NCBI RefSeq assembly: GCF_034006445.1
Contig: NZ_JAVESS010000007.1
Location: 34,837-98,836, forward strand
DNA from: Desulfovibrio sp.
Lineage (GTDB): Bacteria > Desulfobacterota > Desulfovibrionia > Desulfovibrionales > Desulfovibrionaceae
Length of the DNA stretch: 64,000 bases
Direction of reading: 5' to 3'
A program made the position numbers and the translations under genes. The notes beneath the pieces are model-generated. The model saw nothing but the letters and a program-made list of their open reading frames with translations, was not told the origin of the DNA and ran no database searches. Positions 17,031-25,235 of the stretch are shown here, piece after piece (the first letter of the stretch is position 1; each line of letters opens with the position of its first letter).

Positions 17031-17138
17031 ATGAAATGAGTCAGCTGCCCTGCAAGGATTTCTCTGAAAATCCTTGCCACAAAATGCGGGCAGGCAGGCT
17101 TTTTGCCTGCCATACGCGAGCATTGCAGTGCTCAATGC
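17031..17138. repeat. Family-A palindromic repeat, diverged copy
   Basis: Aligns to the 125-bp element at 23389-23513 in inverted orientation: GAATGAAATGAGT at the left, AAGGATTTCTCTGAAAATCCTTGCCAC in the middle (inner palindrome), TTTTTGCCTGCCATACGCGAGCATT at the right. It has more substitutions than the other three copies. Confidence 0.75.
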
Positions 17139-17148
17139 CCAAAAAAGT

Positions 17149-17182
17149 AAAAGCCGCAACGGAGATTCCGTTGCGGCTTTTA
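17149..17182 (-). terminator. Rho-independent terminator of the SRP RNA gene
   Basis: A 15-bp perfect stem (AAAAGCCGCAACGGA / TCCGTTGCGGCTTTT) with a 3-base loop. On the minus strand it follows the SRP RNA directly and is followed by TTTTACTTTTTT. Confidence 0.85.
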
Positions 17183-17183
17183 T

Positions 17184-17265
17184 AGGCCGGACACCCGGCA
17201 ACGTCTGTTGCCGCTGCTTCCTTTCGGACCTGACGGAGTTGGCAGTGATGCCGCCGCCCGGCCTG
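17184..17265 (-). ncRNA. ffs: Small signal recognition particle RNA (4.5S)
   Basis: On the minus strand the sequence contains GTCAGGTCCGAAAGGAAGCAGC, the apical-loop signature of bacterial 4.5S RNA, where the GGAA-type tetraloop and the two internal loops bind Ffh. The flanks pair into the expected long hairpin: AGGCCGG at the 5' end with CCGGCCT at the 3' end, and GGCGGCGGCA with the TTGCCGGGTGT region. A strong terminator follows at once. The 5' end may extend a few bases past 17265. It lies between the FadR-type gene and the amidohydrolase gene, in a gap with no protein gene. Confidence 0.9.
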
Positions 17266-17379
17266 GCAAATGCTTTACCTGTAAAGATGTGGGCTGTCAA
17301 TGCCCGGCCAGTGTCGTTCCCTTTGCACGCAGCCTGTTGTTTCGCTCTTTTGCCGAAGTGGCGACAACGCGGGCCTGTT

Positions 17380-18216
17380 TTATCCTGCGGCCCCCATGCG
17401 GGCTTTTTTCCTATCCAGCAGGCCGGGCAGGGCAGTGGCGTTGCTCAATATCCTGTCCATCATGCTGTCGCTCAGGCCGCCCATCTGCTGAATCCGCTGG
17501 AGTTCTTCCAGCGGGTCGTAAAGCGGCCAGTCCGTGCCAAAGAGTATCCTTTCCGGGGGGCAGGCAGCCAGCAGCTTTTTGACCAGCATGGGGGTCGCAA
17601 AGGGCGTGGTGCTGGACGTGTCGAACCAGAGGTTGGGCCGCTCCCTGACCATGAGGGTCTTGAGCGCGTGCGCCCACATGCGGTAGCCGCCAAAATGCGC
17701 GGCAATGACCTGAAGCCGGGGGAAGGCGTCCAGAATGGCCGCAAGCTTGTAGGGGCAGGAGGGGTTTTTTTCAGGGGAGATTCTGTCGCCGATGTGCATC
17801 TCAAACACAAAGCGCCCTTGAGACGCCTCAAAGATGGGCAAAAGGCGCGGGTCGCTGAGCCAGAATCCCTGAAAGTCCGGGTGCAGCTTCATGCCGCGTA
17901 TGCCGGCCGCTTCCAGACGGTCCAGTTCCGCTTCCCACTGCTCATAGCCGGGGTGCACCGTGCCAAAAGCGATAACCTGGTCCGGGTAGGCCCTTTGCAG
18001 GCTGATGGCGTAACTGTTTGCCGGAATGACCTGTGCGGGCGCCGTGGCTGCGCACAGCACCACACACCTGTCAATTCCGGCCTTGCGCTCGCGTTGCAGC
18101 AGATCATCTATGGTGCCATTGCCAGCGCAGGCAACATCATAATGTCCGTTAAGGTGTTCCACGGCCTTGTGCGCAATCTTGGGATGAAAGGCGTGGGTGT
18201 GGATGTCAATGTACAT
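17380..18216 (-). CDS. Amidohydrolase-family metal-dependent hydrolase
   Basis: 278 residues, a TIM-barrel amidohydrolase (amidohydrolase-2 type). The first metal-binding motif is HTHAFHP at residues about 6-12; GMKLHPDFQGF, FEMHIGD, AAHFGGYRMW and FGTDWPLYDP supply the further His and Asp ligands. Such enzymes hydrolyse or decarboxylate small cyclic or aromatic carboxylates; the substrate cannot be told. Its start lies 2 bases after the stop of the D-2-hydroxyacid dehydrogenase, so they form a two-gene operon. The dehydrogenase pairing hints at catabolism of a 2-oxo- or hydroxy-acid. Confidence 0.88.
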   Translation of the reverse strand: MYIDIHTHAFHPKIAHKAVEHLNGHYDVACAGNGTIDDLLQRERKAGIDRCVVLCAATAPAQVIPANSYAISLQRAYPDQVIAFGTVHPGYEQWEAELDRLEAAGIRGMKLHPDFQGFWLSDPRLLPIFEASQGRFVFEMHIGDRISPEKNPSCPYKLAAILDAFPRLQVIAAHFGGYRMWAHALKTLMVRERPNLWFDTSSTTPFATPMLVKKLLAACPPERILFGTDWPLYDPLEELQRIQQMGGLSDSMMDRILSNATALPGLLDRKKARMGAAG

Positions 18217-18218
18217 GG

Positions 18219-19190
18219 CTAGGCGTTGCTCACCCCGTTTACGACATTGACGGGCGTGCCCGCACTCCAGCGGCGGATGTTTTCCGCGGTGAGGTCAATG
18301 ATGTTCTGACGCGCCCTGGTAGTGGCCCAGGCGATATGCGGTGTAATAAGCGTATTGGGGGCCGTGAGCAGGGGGTTGTCCGCTTTGGGGGGTTCTTCGG
18401 AAAGAACGTCCGTGCCAAGCCCGCCCAACTGGCCGCTTTTGAGGGCTGCGGCGGCTGCGGCCTCGTCCACAAGCGGCCCACGGGACGTATTGAGCAGTAT
18501 GGCCCCCTTGCGCATGTTGGCCAGGGTTTTCGCATTGATTATGTGCTGCGTTTCCTTGGTCAGTGGGCAGTGCAGGGAAATGACGTTTGATGCGCAGATG
18601 AGATGCTCAAGCGTGGCAAAGGCAAAGGGGCTGTAAGTGGGCGGATCCTTGGGAACACGGCAGTAAGCAAGAACGCTCATGCCGAAAGCGTGCGCCAGTT
18701 CGCCCATGCGGCGGCCGATGGAGCCAAAACCGATAAGCCCCATGGTCAGCCCTTCAAGGCAGACGGGCGGGAGCTTCCAGTAGCACCATTGCTTTGACTT
18801 CAGCCAGTCGCCGTTTTTTACGCTCTCGGTGTGCAGGCTGGTGTGGCGGCACAGTTCCAGCAACATGGCCATGGCATGCTGCGCAACGTCGCTCACGCCG
18901 TAGGCCACCACATTGCACACAGGTATGCCGCGCTGGGCAAGCGCGTCCACATCGATGATATTGTAACCGGTGGCCAGCACGCCCACCATGCGCACACCTT
19001 CAATGGCGGGCAGGTCTTCTTTGAGAAGCGGGGTCTTGTTGGTCAGCAGGACGTCGGCGCCCTTGGAGCGTTCAGCCAGCTGATCCCTGCTGGTAGACTC
19101 GTACACGGTTACATCGCCCAGGGCCTTGATGGGACCCCAATCCACATCGCCGGGGTTGAGTACCCCACCGTCAAGAATGACAATCTTCAT
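18219..19190 (-). CDS. D-2-hydroxyacid dehydrogenase (glycerate dehydrogenase-like)
   Basis: 324 residues. NAD-dependent reduction of a 2-oxo acid (hydroxypyruvate, glyoxylate or similar) is the expected reaction. The nucleotide-binding motif is GLIGFGSIGRRMGELA. The catalytic residues appear as Arg in NTSRGPLVDEAA, Glu in EEPPKADNPLL, and His in ITPHIAWATTRAR. The C-terminal part resembles HprA-type glycerate dehydrogenases. The ATG at 19190 (MKIVILDGG) has AGGAT upstream. The frame extends further upstream without support. First gene of the operon with the amidohydrolase. Confidence 0.92.
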   Translation of the reverse strand: MKIVILDGGVLNPGDVDWGPIKALGDVTVYESTSRDQLAERSKGADVLLTNKTPLLKEDLPAIEGVRMVGVLATGYNIIDVDALAQRGIPVCNVVAYGVSDVAQHAMAMLLELCRHTSLHTESVKNGDWLKSKQWCYWKLPPVCLEGLTMGLIGFGSIGRRMGELAHAFGMSVLAYCRVPKDPPTYSPFAFATLEHLICASNVISLHCPLTKETQHIINAKTLANMRKGAILLNTSRGPLVDEAAAAAALKSGQLGGLGTDVLSEEPPKADNPLLTAPNTLITPHIAWATTRARQNIIDLTAENIRRWSAGTPVNVVNGVSNA

Positions 19191-19326
19191 TGAAATATCC
19201 TCGCTTGTGGGCAGTGTAGCCCGAGCCGGAAGCCTCCGCAAGTGGCCCGGGTCAGGGAGGCTTTGTGTGCCTGCACAGGGCTTGAGCCTGAGAGTACGCG
19301 AGCCTGCCCGCTTCTGAGATGTCGGG

Positions 19327-19462
19327 AGCAGTGTACCTTTGAAAAAAGGAAGATGCTCCAACGCTGCACGCAGGTGCAGCGCGCCGCAACGTGGCGCGGA
19401 TTCGGCCAAGAATCGAATTTTCGGTCGAATGACAAATTGAAATGCAAAACATTTCGAAAGTA
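19327..19462. repeat. Family-B repeat, inverted copy
   Basis: Runs from GTGTACCTTTGAAAAAAGG through ATGCTCCAACGCTGCACGCAGGTGCAGCG and GGATTCGGCCAAGAATCG to GACAAATTGAAATGCAAAACATTTCGAAA. It is the reverse of the elements at 13686-13785 and 23262-23378, with changed bases. The rest of the 500-base gap (19191-19692) holds only the pal terminator. Confidence 0.65.
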
Positions 19463-19640
19463 GTCCGGCATGCGCAACATATCATTGAACATATCCATGC
19501 TCAATGGTTGAAGCTGCCGCTGGCGTGCGCGGCAGGGCTGTGCATCCGCCTGCGCTTTACGTCGGGGGATTGTCACGCGCCGCCAGAGTGACGGTGGGGT
19601 GCGCGTACAAAAAAATGTCTTATTGGGGGAGCAGAATGCA

Positions 19641-19668
19641 AAAAAGGCCACCCTTGCGGGTGGCCTTC
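19641..19668 (-). terminator. Rho-independent terminator of pal
   Basis: On the minus strand GAAGGCCACCCGCAAGGGTGGCC is followed by TTTTTT. It sits 25 bases past the pal stop and ends the tol-pal cluster. Confidence 0.9.
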
Positions 19669-19692
19669 AAGTTCGTCACACAGACCAGAGGT

Positions 19693-20160
19693 CTAGTGGG
19701 CGATCACGCGGAAGTCGTCGCGGCGGTTCTTGGCCCAAGCGGCTTCGTTGTTGCCCTGCACGGCGGGGTTTTCCTTGCCGTAGCTGATCATTTCAAGCTG
19801 GTTGGGGTTCACGCCAAGCATAACCAGGTATTCATACGCACCGCGAGCGCGGCGTTCGCCAAGGGCGAGGTTGTATTCCTGGGTGCCACGATCGTCGCAG
19901 TTGCCTTCGATGCGAACGCGGATGCTGGGGAACTGCTTCATCAGATCAGACTTCTGCTTCAGCATTTCTTTGTACTGGTTTTCGACGTTGAACTTGTCAA
20001 AAGCGAAGTACACGCGGCCATCAGTGATCTGCTGGACAGCAGCGCGCATTTCAGGGGTCATGCCATCGTCATAGCCGGGTTCGCCAGTGGTTTTTTTTGC
20101 ACAACCAAAACCGGCGGCCAGAGCCATAACCAAAGCGAGAATAAGAGCGTAGCGTTTCAT
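19693..20160 (-). CDS. pal: Peptidoglycan-associated lipoprotein Pal
   Basis: 155 residues. The lipoprotein signal ends at about Cys20 (AAGFGC), followed by an OmpA-like peptidoglycan-binding domain with VYFAFDKFNV, IRIEGNCDDRGT-type (here VRIEGNCDDRGTQEYNLALGERRA) and YGKENP. Pal is anchored in the outer membrane and binds meso-diaminopimelate-containing peptidoglycan and TolB, keeping the envelope constricted at division. It is the last gene of the cluster and is followed by a strong terminator. Confidence 0.96.
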   Translation of the reverse strand: MKRYALILALVMALAAGFGCAKKTTGEPGYDDGMTPEMRAAVQQITDGRVYFAFDKFNVENQYKEMLKQKSDLMKQFPSIRVRIEGNCDDRGTQEYNLALGERRARGAYEYLVMLGVNPNQLEMISYGKENPAVQGNNEAAWAKNRRDDFRVIAH

Positions 20161-20307
20161 TGTGTCCTCCTGAACAGCTCATTCTCCAAGAAATTAATAC
20201 CTTTCCTTTCAGCACACATAAGGGCGCATTGCCCTTGCATAACAGATGGTATCTGCACCGTAATTTTTGTCAAGAAGTGTGTTGGGTTTTCGGCCCATTT
20301 TCGTAAA

Positions 20308-20359
20308 ATATTTTTTACCCGGCATGCCATGAAATCGTTGAAAACCGGGTAAAAAATAT
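20308..20359. terminator. 15-bp perfect inverted repeat between tolB and pal
   Basis: ATATTTTTTACCCGG and its exact reverse complement are separated by 22 bases. A GC core extended by A/T runs on both sides is the shape of a bidirectional terminator or attenuator, so pal may have its own promoter in the following 150 bases. Confidence 0.5.
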
Positions 20360-20386
20360 CTTTATCCAATTATTCTGATAGTGCAA

Positions 20387-21703
20387 TTATTTTTGTACCC
20401 CTGGCATGCCCCAACGGGGAAATGACGCATTTCCACCACCGGTGGGCACCCGCTTGGCGTCGCCGCCATGCCGGGTGATCAGGTAAATGCCGCGCCCGCC
20501 GCCACGTGAGGAGGAAAATGCGATAAAGTAGCTGTCCGCACAGAAGGCGGGCTGCTCGTCGCTGCCGGGGCCAAAGGTCACCTGGCGCTCCATGCCCGTG
20601 AGCATGTCCTGCACAAAGATGCGGTGGCCGTACTCCGTCATGCGGCTGTACACCACAAGAGTGCCGTCAGGCGAGAGGTTGGCTTCGGAATTGTAGGTGC
20701 CGTTCTTGCTCACTCGCGTGATGGAGCCGCTGCCGAGGTCTTTGAGGAAGATCTGGGGGCCGCCCAGCCGCGAGGAGGTGAAGGCCATCTTGGAGCCAGT
20801 AGCGTCAAAGGTCGGCGATACGTTGATGGCGTCGCTCTGCTCAAGCACCTTTTCTTTCTGGAAAACGTGGTTGAGCTGGAAGATGACGGGGTATTTGCCG
20901 TTGGAAAGCGCCACGGCCACCTTGTTGTCGGGCATGAACGCAGGCCCGATGACCACGTTGCCGGGGAAGCGGATACGCTGCACCTTGCCGCTGGCGCGGT
21001 CCCAAACGCCCAGAGCGTGGGACTGGGGGTCAATCTGGGTAAAGACCACAAAACGGCCGTCAGGCGACCATGCCGGAGACATGGCCTCACCGGGCATATT
21101 GGTGATCTGGCGCAGATCGCGGCCCGTGGGCTTGACCAGCCAGACGTTGGAATCCATCTTGCCGTTTTTCTTGATGAAGGCCAGCGTGGAGCGGAAGAAG
21201 GAACCGTTGCCCGTCAGGGCTTCCAGCAGGTCGGCGCAGAAGCGGTCCGCCACTTCGGGCAGATCGCGGGAGCTGACCTTGGGATATTCCTTGCCAAAAA
21301 GGCGGCCGCCGGTGTTGGTTTCAAAGGCGCGTATCTGCACAGGGCGGGTGCCGCTGTCGCCTTCAGGCCAGAATGTGGTGACCACAATGTCGGATCCGGC
21401 AAGCTGAAAGCGCTTGAAATCCAGTGAGGGCGGTTCGTAACCGGCCAGAACCGCGCCGCCGAGCACGGCCTTGGGATCGGTCAGGCGCATGAAGGGCAAA
21501 AAGCTCAGGTTTTCCTGAACAATCTTTTGCAGGTCTGCGCCCATGCCCGAGGCCGGAGTCTGCGGGCCTTTGAGAGGCGCGGCCAGCGCCAGGTTGACGA
21601 TGTTCTGGCCCGGACCATAAATGTCCACGCGCATGGCGGCCTGTGCCCCGCTTCCCAGGGCCAGCCAAAGCCCCAGAGCCAGGAGAAGAAGCAGTTTTTT
21701 CAT
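20387..21703 (-). CDS. tolB: Tol-Pal system protein TolB
   Basis: 438 residues. A signal peptide (MKKLLLLLALGLWLALGSGAQAA) precedes an N-terminal domain and a six-bladed beta-propeller made of WD40-like repeats, with recurring SPAWSPDGRFVVF-, SPTFDATGSKMAFTSSR- and SPDGTLVVYSR-type blades. TolB works in the periplasm, passing between Pal and TolA. Its start lies 30 bases after the stop of the protein upstream, so it is read in the same operon. Confidence 0.95.
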   Translation of the reverse strand: MKKLLLLLALGLWLALGSGAQAAMRVDIYGPGQNIVNLALAAPLKGPQTPASGMGADLQKIVQENLSFLPFMRLTDPKAVLGGAVLAGYEPPSLDFKRFQLAGSDIVVTTFWPEGDSGTRPVQIRAFETNTGGRLFGKEYPKVSSRDLPEVADRFCADLLEALTGNGSFFRSTLAFIKKNGKMDSNVWLVKPTGRDLRQITNMPGEAMSPAWSPDGRFVVFTQIDPQSHALGVWDRASGKVQRIRFPGNVVIGPAFMPDNKVAVALSNGKYPVIFQLNHVFQKEKVLEQSDAINVSPTFDATGSKMAFTSSRLGGPQIFLKDLGSGSITRVSKNGTYNSEANLSPDGTLVVYSRMTEYGHRIFVQDMLTGMERQVTFGPGSDEQPAFCADSYFIAFSSSRGGGRGIYLITRHGGDAKRVPTGGGNASFPRWGMPGVQK

Positions 21704-21733
21704 GGCGTCAGCAGTCCTTGTTGCATCGGCGCG

Positions 21734-23026
21734 CTAACGGCGCACCAGAGTAAGAGTTATATCCAGCGTTGCGTCAAGCCCTGCAGGAGGCGGCGGTATG
21801 CTGCCAACCTTGGCAATGCCTTTGTGCACGAAGGAATCAAGCATTTTGTCGCCGCTGTTTTCAATAAGGGCGGCATCCTCAATGGCCCCTGTCTTGGGGT
21901 TCACCTTCAGACGCACCGTAGGATAATAGGTACCGGGCGGGGTTTCAACCGGTATGATGATGGATTTGGCAAGCTGTTGTTTCACAGCGACAAAATACGT
22001 GCTGTAATTTTTGCCGTATTTGTACTGGGCTTTGATTTTCGAGCCATAAAGTCTTTTTGCATCCGGGGCAGGAGTGGATGTGGCCGGGGCCGGGGCTACG
22101 CTGCGGCCTGCGGGCCCTGCGACCTCGCTTGTGGCGGCGGACGGCTGCGCCCCTGCGTCGGGAAGGGGCGGCAGGGGCGTTGGCGCGATGGTCAGGGGAG
22201 ATGCCTGCACTTGCGCAGAAGGGGCGCTTGTTGCCGCACCTGCAGCGTCCTTGTCCTGATCCCTGCCCTGATCCTTGCCCTGTTCGCTGTCCTGGGCCCT
22301 GGCCTGATCCTTTTTCGCCTGCGAGTTCCCAAGGCTTACCTTGGCCGGGGTGCTGTCCTGGCTACGGCCTGCCAGTGGCGCTGCCTTTTCGTCGGTTTTT
22401 ACGGCCTTGCCGCCCGAGCGATCTTTGGCGGGCGGAGCCGGGGCCACAACCGTGGGCCTGATAGCGGGCAGATCCTTGCCAGTGGCCTTGGCGGCCTCTT
22501 CTGCCCGTTGGCGCGCGCGCTCTTCCGCGCCAGCGGCCATGTTGTCGCTCATGGCGGCCTCGGCCTTGACGCGGGCCTGCTCCTCAAGGCGCAGCGATTC
22601 CGCATCATCCGGTATCTGGTTGCGCGTCTTGCCCTTGGGAGTGCCTGTCCAAAAGGACAAATGCACTTCCAGCGGTTTTTCATACGGCGTTCTGCCAAAG
22701 GAGCCGATCTGGCGCACCGCGCCGCAGGCGGAACTGTCCAGGGCTTCCATGCCCGAGGGGCGCAGCGGGGTGCAGTTCAGCACATGGCCCTGGCCGTCAA
22801 GCCCCACTTTCAGCAGAACCTGAAAGTCGCCTTTCAGGGCCGGGGGCGGGGCCCAGATGTCCACTATCTTATCAAGCATCTTCCCGGTATAGCCGCCGGA
22901 AGCGTCCGCCGTGGCCATGGCCGCAGCAAAGGCCCCCGTGGCCGTAAGGCTCAGGGTCAGCATGCCAAGAAGCTGAAACAGTCTGCGGGAAAAATAGAGA
23001 AGCGACGTGCGCTGCGCGGATGGCAT
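21734..23026 (-). CDS. TolA/TonB-like protein with two TonB C-terminal-like domains
   Basis: 430 residues. A basic N terminus and one hydrophobic stretch (LLGMLTLSLTATGAFA) look like a signal peptide. A TonB/TolA-C-like domain follows directly (about 35-120: KIVDIWAPPPALKGDFQVLLKVGLDGQGHV... ...KPLEVHLSF). A long charged, Ala/Pro-rich linker comes next, with repeats such as KDQ/GKDQGRDQDKD. A second TonB-C-like domain ends the protein (YSTYFVAVKQQLAKSI...VRLKVNPKTGAIEDAALIENSG...LDITLTLV). The ATG at 23026 follows GGGGG. A separate, standard TolA is encoded upstream, so this is an extra periplasmic partner in the Tol cluster. Confidence 0.75.
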   Translation of the reverse strand: MPSAQRTSLLYFSRRLFQLLGMLTLSLTATGAFAAAMATADASGGYTGKMLDKIVDIWAPPPALKGDFQVLLKVGLDGQGHVLNCTPLRPSGMEALDSSACGAVRQIGSFGRTPYEKPLEVHLSFWTGTPKGKTRNQIPDDAESLRLEEQARVKAEAAMSDNMAAGAEERARQRAEEAAKATGKDLPAIRPTVVAPAPPAKDRSGGKAVKTDEKAAPLAGRSQDSTPAKVSLGNSQAKKDQARAQDSEQGKDQGRDQDKDAAGAATSAPSAQVQASPLTIAPTPLPPLPDAGAQPSAATSEVAGPAGRSVAPAPATSTPAPDAKRLYGSKIKAQYKYGKNYSTYFVAVKQQLAKSIIIPVETPPGTYYPTVRLKVNPKTGAIEDAALIENSGDKMLDSFVHKGIAKVGSIPPPPAGLDATLDITLTLVRR

Positions 23027-23261
23027 GGTAACCCCCTGTAGGCACAGAATAGCCCGTATGTTAAAACGGACGTCTCGTATGGGCGTCCATTGTGAAGAAA
23101 CAATCCATCTGACAATCCTGAACAGAGAGGGCGGCGCAAAGCCTCCTTGCCTGTCCGTGTGCGAATGGCGTTCGCGCCAGGGCGTCAAACAGCGTGTTGC
23201 TTGAGCGTTGCACCATTGTAATCTGCTGTAATTTGCCGCTCTTGTCCACTGCTACAGCCAG

Positions 23262-23378
23262 AGCAGGGTACCTTTGAGCTGCCCTGCAATGCAATTTGTC
23301 ATTCTGCCGAAAGATGCGATTCTTGGCAGAATCCGTGCCACGGTATGCCGCGCTGCATTTTCGTGCAGCGATAGAGCA
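23262..23378. repeat. Family-B repeat (copy 2)
   Basis: Contains TGTCATTCTGCCGAAAGATGC, GGCAGAATCCGTGCCACG and GCGCTGCATTTTCGTGCAGCGATAGAGCA, matching 13686-13785 in the same orientation. The 778-base gap 23027-23804 holds this, a family-A element and a hairpin, with no credible gene. Confidence 0.75.
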
Positions 23379-23388
23379 CGTATCCTTT

Positions 23389-23513
23389 AGAGCATTTAAC
23401 ACTTGAAATGCTCGCGTACGGCAGGCAAAAGCCCGCCTACTCGCATTTCGTGGCAAGGATTTTCAGAAAAATCCTTGCAGAGCATTTAACTCATTTCATT
23501 CGTAAACTGCTCT
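23389..23513. repeat. Family-A 125-bp palindromic repeat (copy 1)
   Basis: AGAGCATTTAACACTTGAAA ... AATCCTTGCAGAGCATTTAAC ... GTAAACTGCTCT. By eye it is identical over 125 bases to 60411-60535 except for one base (T versus G at position 7). It contains two inner inverted repeats (AAGGATTTTC/GAAAAATCCTT and GGCAGGC/GCCCGCC). Confidence 0.92.
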
Positions 23514-23736
23514 AGTAAAGGAGATGCCCTGGCAGGCACGTGCGCCACACGGAGTGCGCCGATGTGAAAGCCAGTGGGCACGCACCTTTTCATGGGCTCC
23601 CCGCTGGTTTTGAACGTGACCAGGGAGGGCGCGTCTTCTGAAGCTTTTTGGGCATCGGGCGGCATCTTGGGAGATGCCGCGTGATGAAGCCGGCAGGAAC
23701 ACGAGGCCCGGCATATACGGTTTATGAACCAGAGCG

Positions 23737-23769
23737 CGTAATGCCGCCACACGCGAAAGCGGCATTACG
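23737..23769. terminator. Hairpin 3' of tolA
   Basis: CGTAATGCCGC and GCGGCATTACG form an 11-bp perfect stem around an 11-base loop, 36 bases past the tolA stop on the minus strand. No U-run is obvious. Confidence 0.5.
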
Positions 23770-23804
23770 GCCTCAGATCCCTTGGGGGCATGGTTCTGCT
23801 GGTG

Positions 23805-24767
23805 TTATCTGCCCATCAGTTCGTCATAGGTGAACACAAGGTCCATGTCGCCGTATTCCGCGGAAGGCGGGGCAGGGAAGTCCCCGCTCTGGCTGGTGCG
23901 GATGATGGCGTTCACCGTGGAGGCGTCAAACTGGGAGTTGCCGGAGCTTTGCGAAATGACGGGCTGCTGCAGCATCTTGCCCTGCATGTCCACGCGCACG
24001 TGCACGACGCAACTCAGGTTTCTGCGACTTGCCGAGGTAAAGCCCCAGTTGGGCCGCACAGCCAGCATGACCTGCCCCTGATAGACATCGCCAAGTCCGC
24101 CGCCGCCAGGGCCCGACCCTTCGCCGCCGCCGCCGCCGCGATGCCCGCCTGCCCGTTTCTGGGCCTGGGCAAGGGCCTGCTCAACGGCATTGCCCCTGTC
24201 GCCGGAATCAGCGCGGGACGTGGCGTTACGCTTGGCCTGCTGCAGGGCCGCAGCCACCGGATCTTCCGCTGACTTCTGGGGGCCTTTCTTGTCGTCTTTT
24301 TTGGCAGGTTCCGGTTTTTTCTGTTCCTTGGACTTGTCAGTTTCCTTGGGTTTGTCCGGTTCCTTGGGCTTGTTTTCTTTTTTGGCGGCCACAGGGGTCG
24401 CGTCGTGCTTGGGCTCGGGCTTGGGTTCCGGTTTTGGTTCCGGCTTGGGCTCTGGCTTTTTGACCGGGGCCACATCGGGCTTGGGTGGCGGCGTCACGGG
24501 AGAAGGCTGTTTTACTTCAACCCTTTCCGGAGCGGCAACTTCTGCCTTGGGCGCAGGCGGAGTGGGCGCAAGAGGCCCGTCGCCCGGCGCGCCCATATGT
24601 CCGAGAATGGGAGAAGGCGTACGGTTGCCGCCAGGCGCGCCCTCCACCAGGCTGATCATGACAGGAGGCGCGTCAAGCCGGACAGGCGGTGGGCTGGGCC
24701 AGAACCATATGAGCAGAAAAGCCGCCAGGTGCAGGCACAGGGAAAGAACATACGAGGCCAGACGCAT
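23805..24767 (-). CDS. tolA: TolA/TonB-type energy-transducing protein
   Basis: 320 residues. One N-terminal membrane anchor (YVLSLCLHLAAFLLIWFW) with the SxxxH-type helix motif, then a long linker rich in Pro-Lys-Glu (six or so PKPEPKPEPK units, then KPKEPDKPKETDKSKE), a glycine-rich stretch and a TonB-C-type domain (YQGQVMLAVRPNWGF ... VVHVRVDMQGKMLQQPVISQSSG). TolA spans the periplasm from the TolQR motor to Pal/TolB. It begins 8 bases after the tolR stop. Confidence 0.92.
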   Translation of the reverse strand: MRLASYVLSLCLHLAAFLLIWFWPSPPPVRLDAPPVMISLVEGAPGGNRTPSPILGHMGAPGDGPLAPTPPAPKAEVAAPERVEVKQPSPVTPPPKPDVAPVKKPEPKPEPKPEPKPEPKHDATPVAAKKENKPKEPDKPKETDKSKEQKKPEPAKKDDKKGPQKSAEDPVAAALQQAKRNATSRADSGDRGNAVEQALAQAQKRAGGHRGGGGGEGSGPGGGGLGDVYQGQVMLAVRPNWGFTSASRRNLSCVVHVRVDMQGKMLQQPVISQSSGNSQFDASTVNAIIRTSQSGDFPAPPSAEYGDMDLVFTYDELMGR

Positions 24768-24775
24768 ACAAAAAC

Positions 24776-25234
24776 CTACTTCGGGGCACGGGCAGGAGCG
24801 GTTTTGCCGCCCTTGGCCGGAGCTTGATCGGGCTGTTCGGCGATGACGCCGAGCTTTTCAATGCCGACGGCCTTGATATGTCCCATAACTTCCACCACAG
24901 TGCCGTAAGGTACGGCCTTGTCTGCCTGAAGGAAGAGCGTTTTATTTTTTTCTTTGACCAGGCGTTGCAGGTAGCCTTCAAGGTCTTCCATATTGTCCAC
25001 GCCGTATTCATCCAGGTAGATCTTGCCGTCGTTGCGCACGGTAAGCACCATATGATCGGCTTCAGTGGGCAGCACTTCAACCTGCGTGGTCTGGGGCAAA
25101 TCAACCTCGAGCCCCTGGCTCATCATGGGCGTTGCCACCATAAAAATGATGAGCAGCACCAGCATGACGTCCACAAAGGGCGTGACGTTGATATCCGAAA
25201 CGAATTTGTTGCCGCCTCCGACGTTGGCTCCCAT
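24776..25234 (-). CDS. tolR: Tol-Pal proton channel subunit TolR (ExbD family)
   Basis: 152 residues from the ATG at 25234 (MGANVGG), which lies 1 base past the tolQ stop codon and has GGAG upstream. A single membrane helix carries the proton-pathway Asp (INVTPFVDVMLVLLIIFMVATPMM), followed by a periplasmic domain with QGLEVDLPQ and DKAVPYGTVVEVMGHIKAVGI. It forms the proton-driven motor with TolQ in the inner membrane. Confidence 0.95.
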   Translation of the reverse strand: MGANVGGGNKFVSDINVTPFVDVMLVLLIIFMVATPMMSQGLEVDLPQTTQVEVLPTEADHMVLTVRNDGKIYLDEYGVDNMEDLEGYLQRLVKEKNKTLFLQADKAVPYGTVVEVMGHIKAVGIEKLGVIAEQPDQAPAKGGKTAPARAPK

Positions 25235-25235
25235 G

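Noticed and set aside
23486..23752. 88-codon open frame on the minus strand downstream of tolA
   Set aside because: Its 3' part is the family-A repeat and it has no ribosome site or recognisable protein features.
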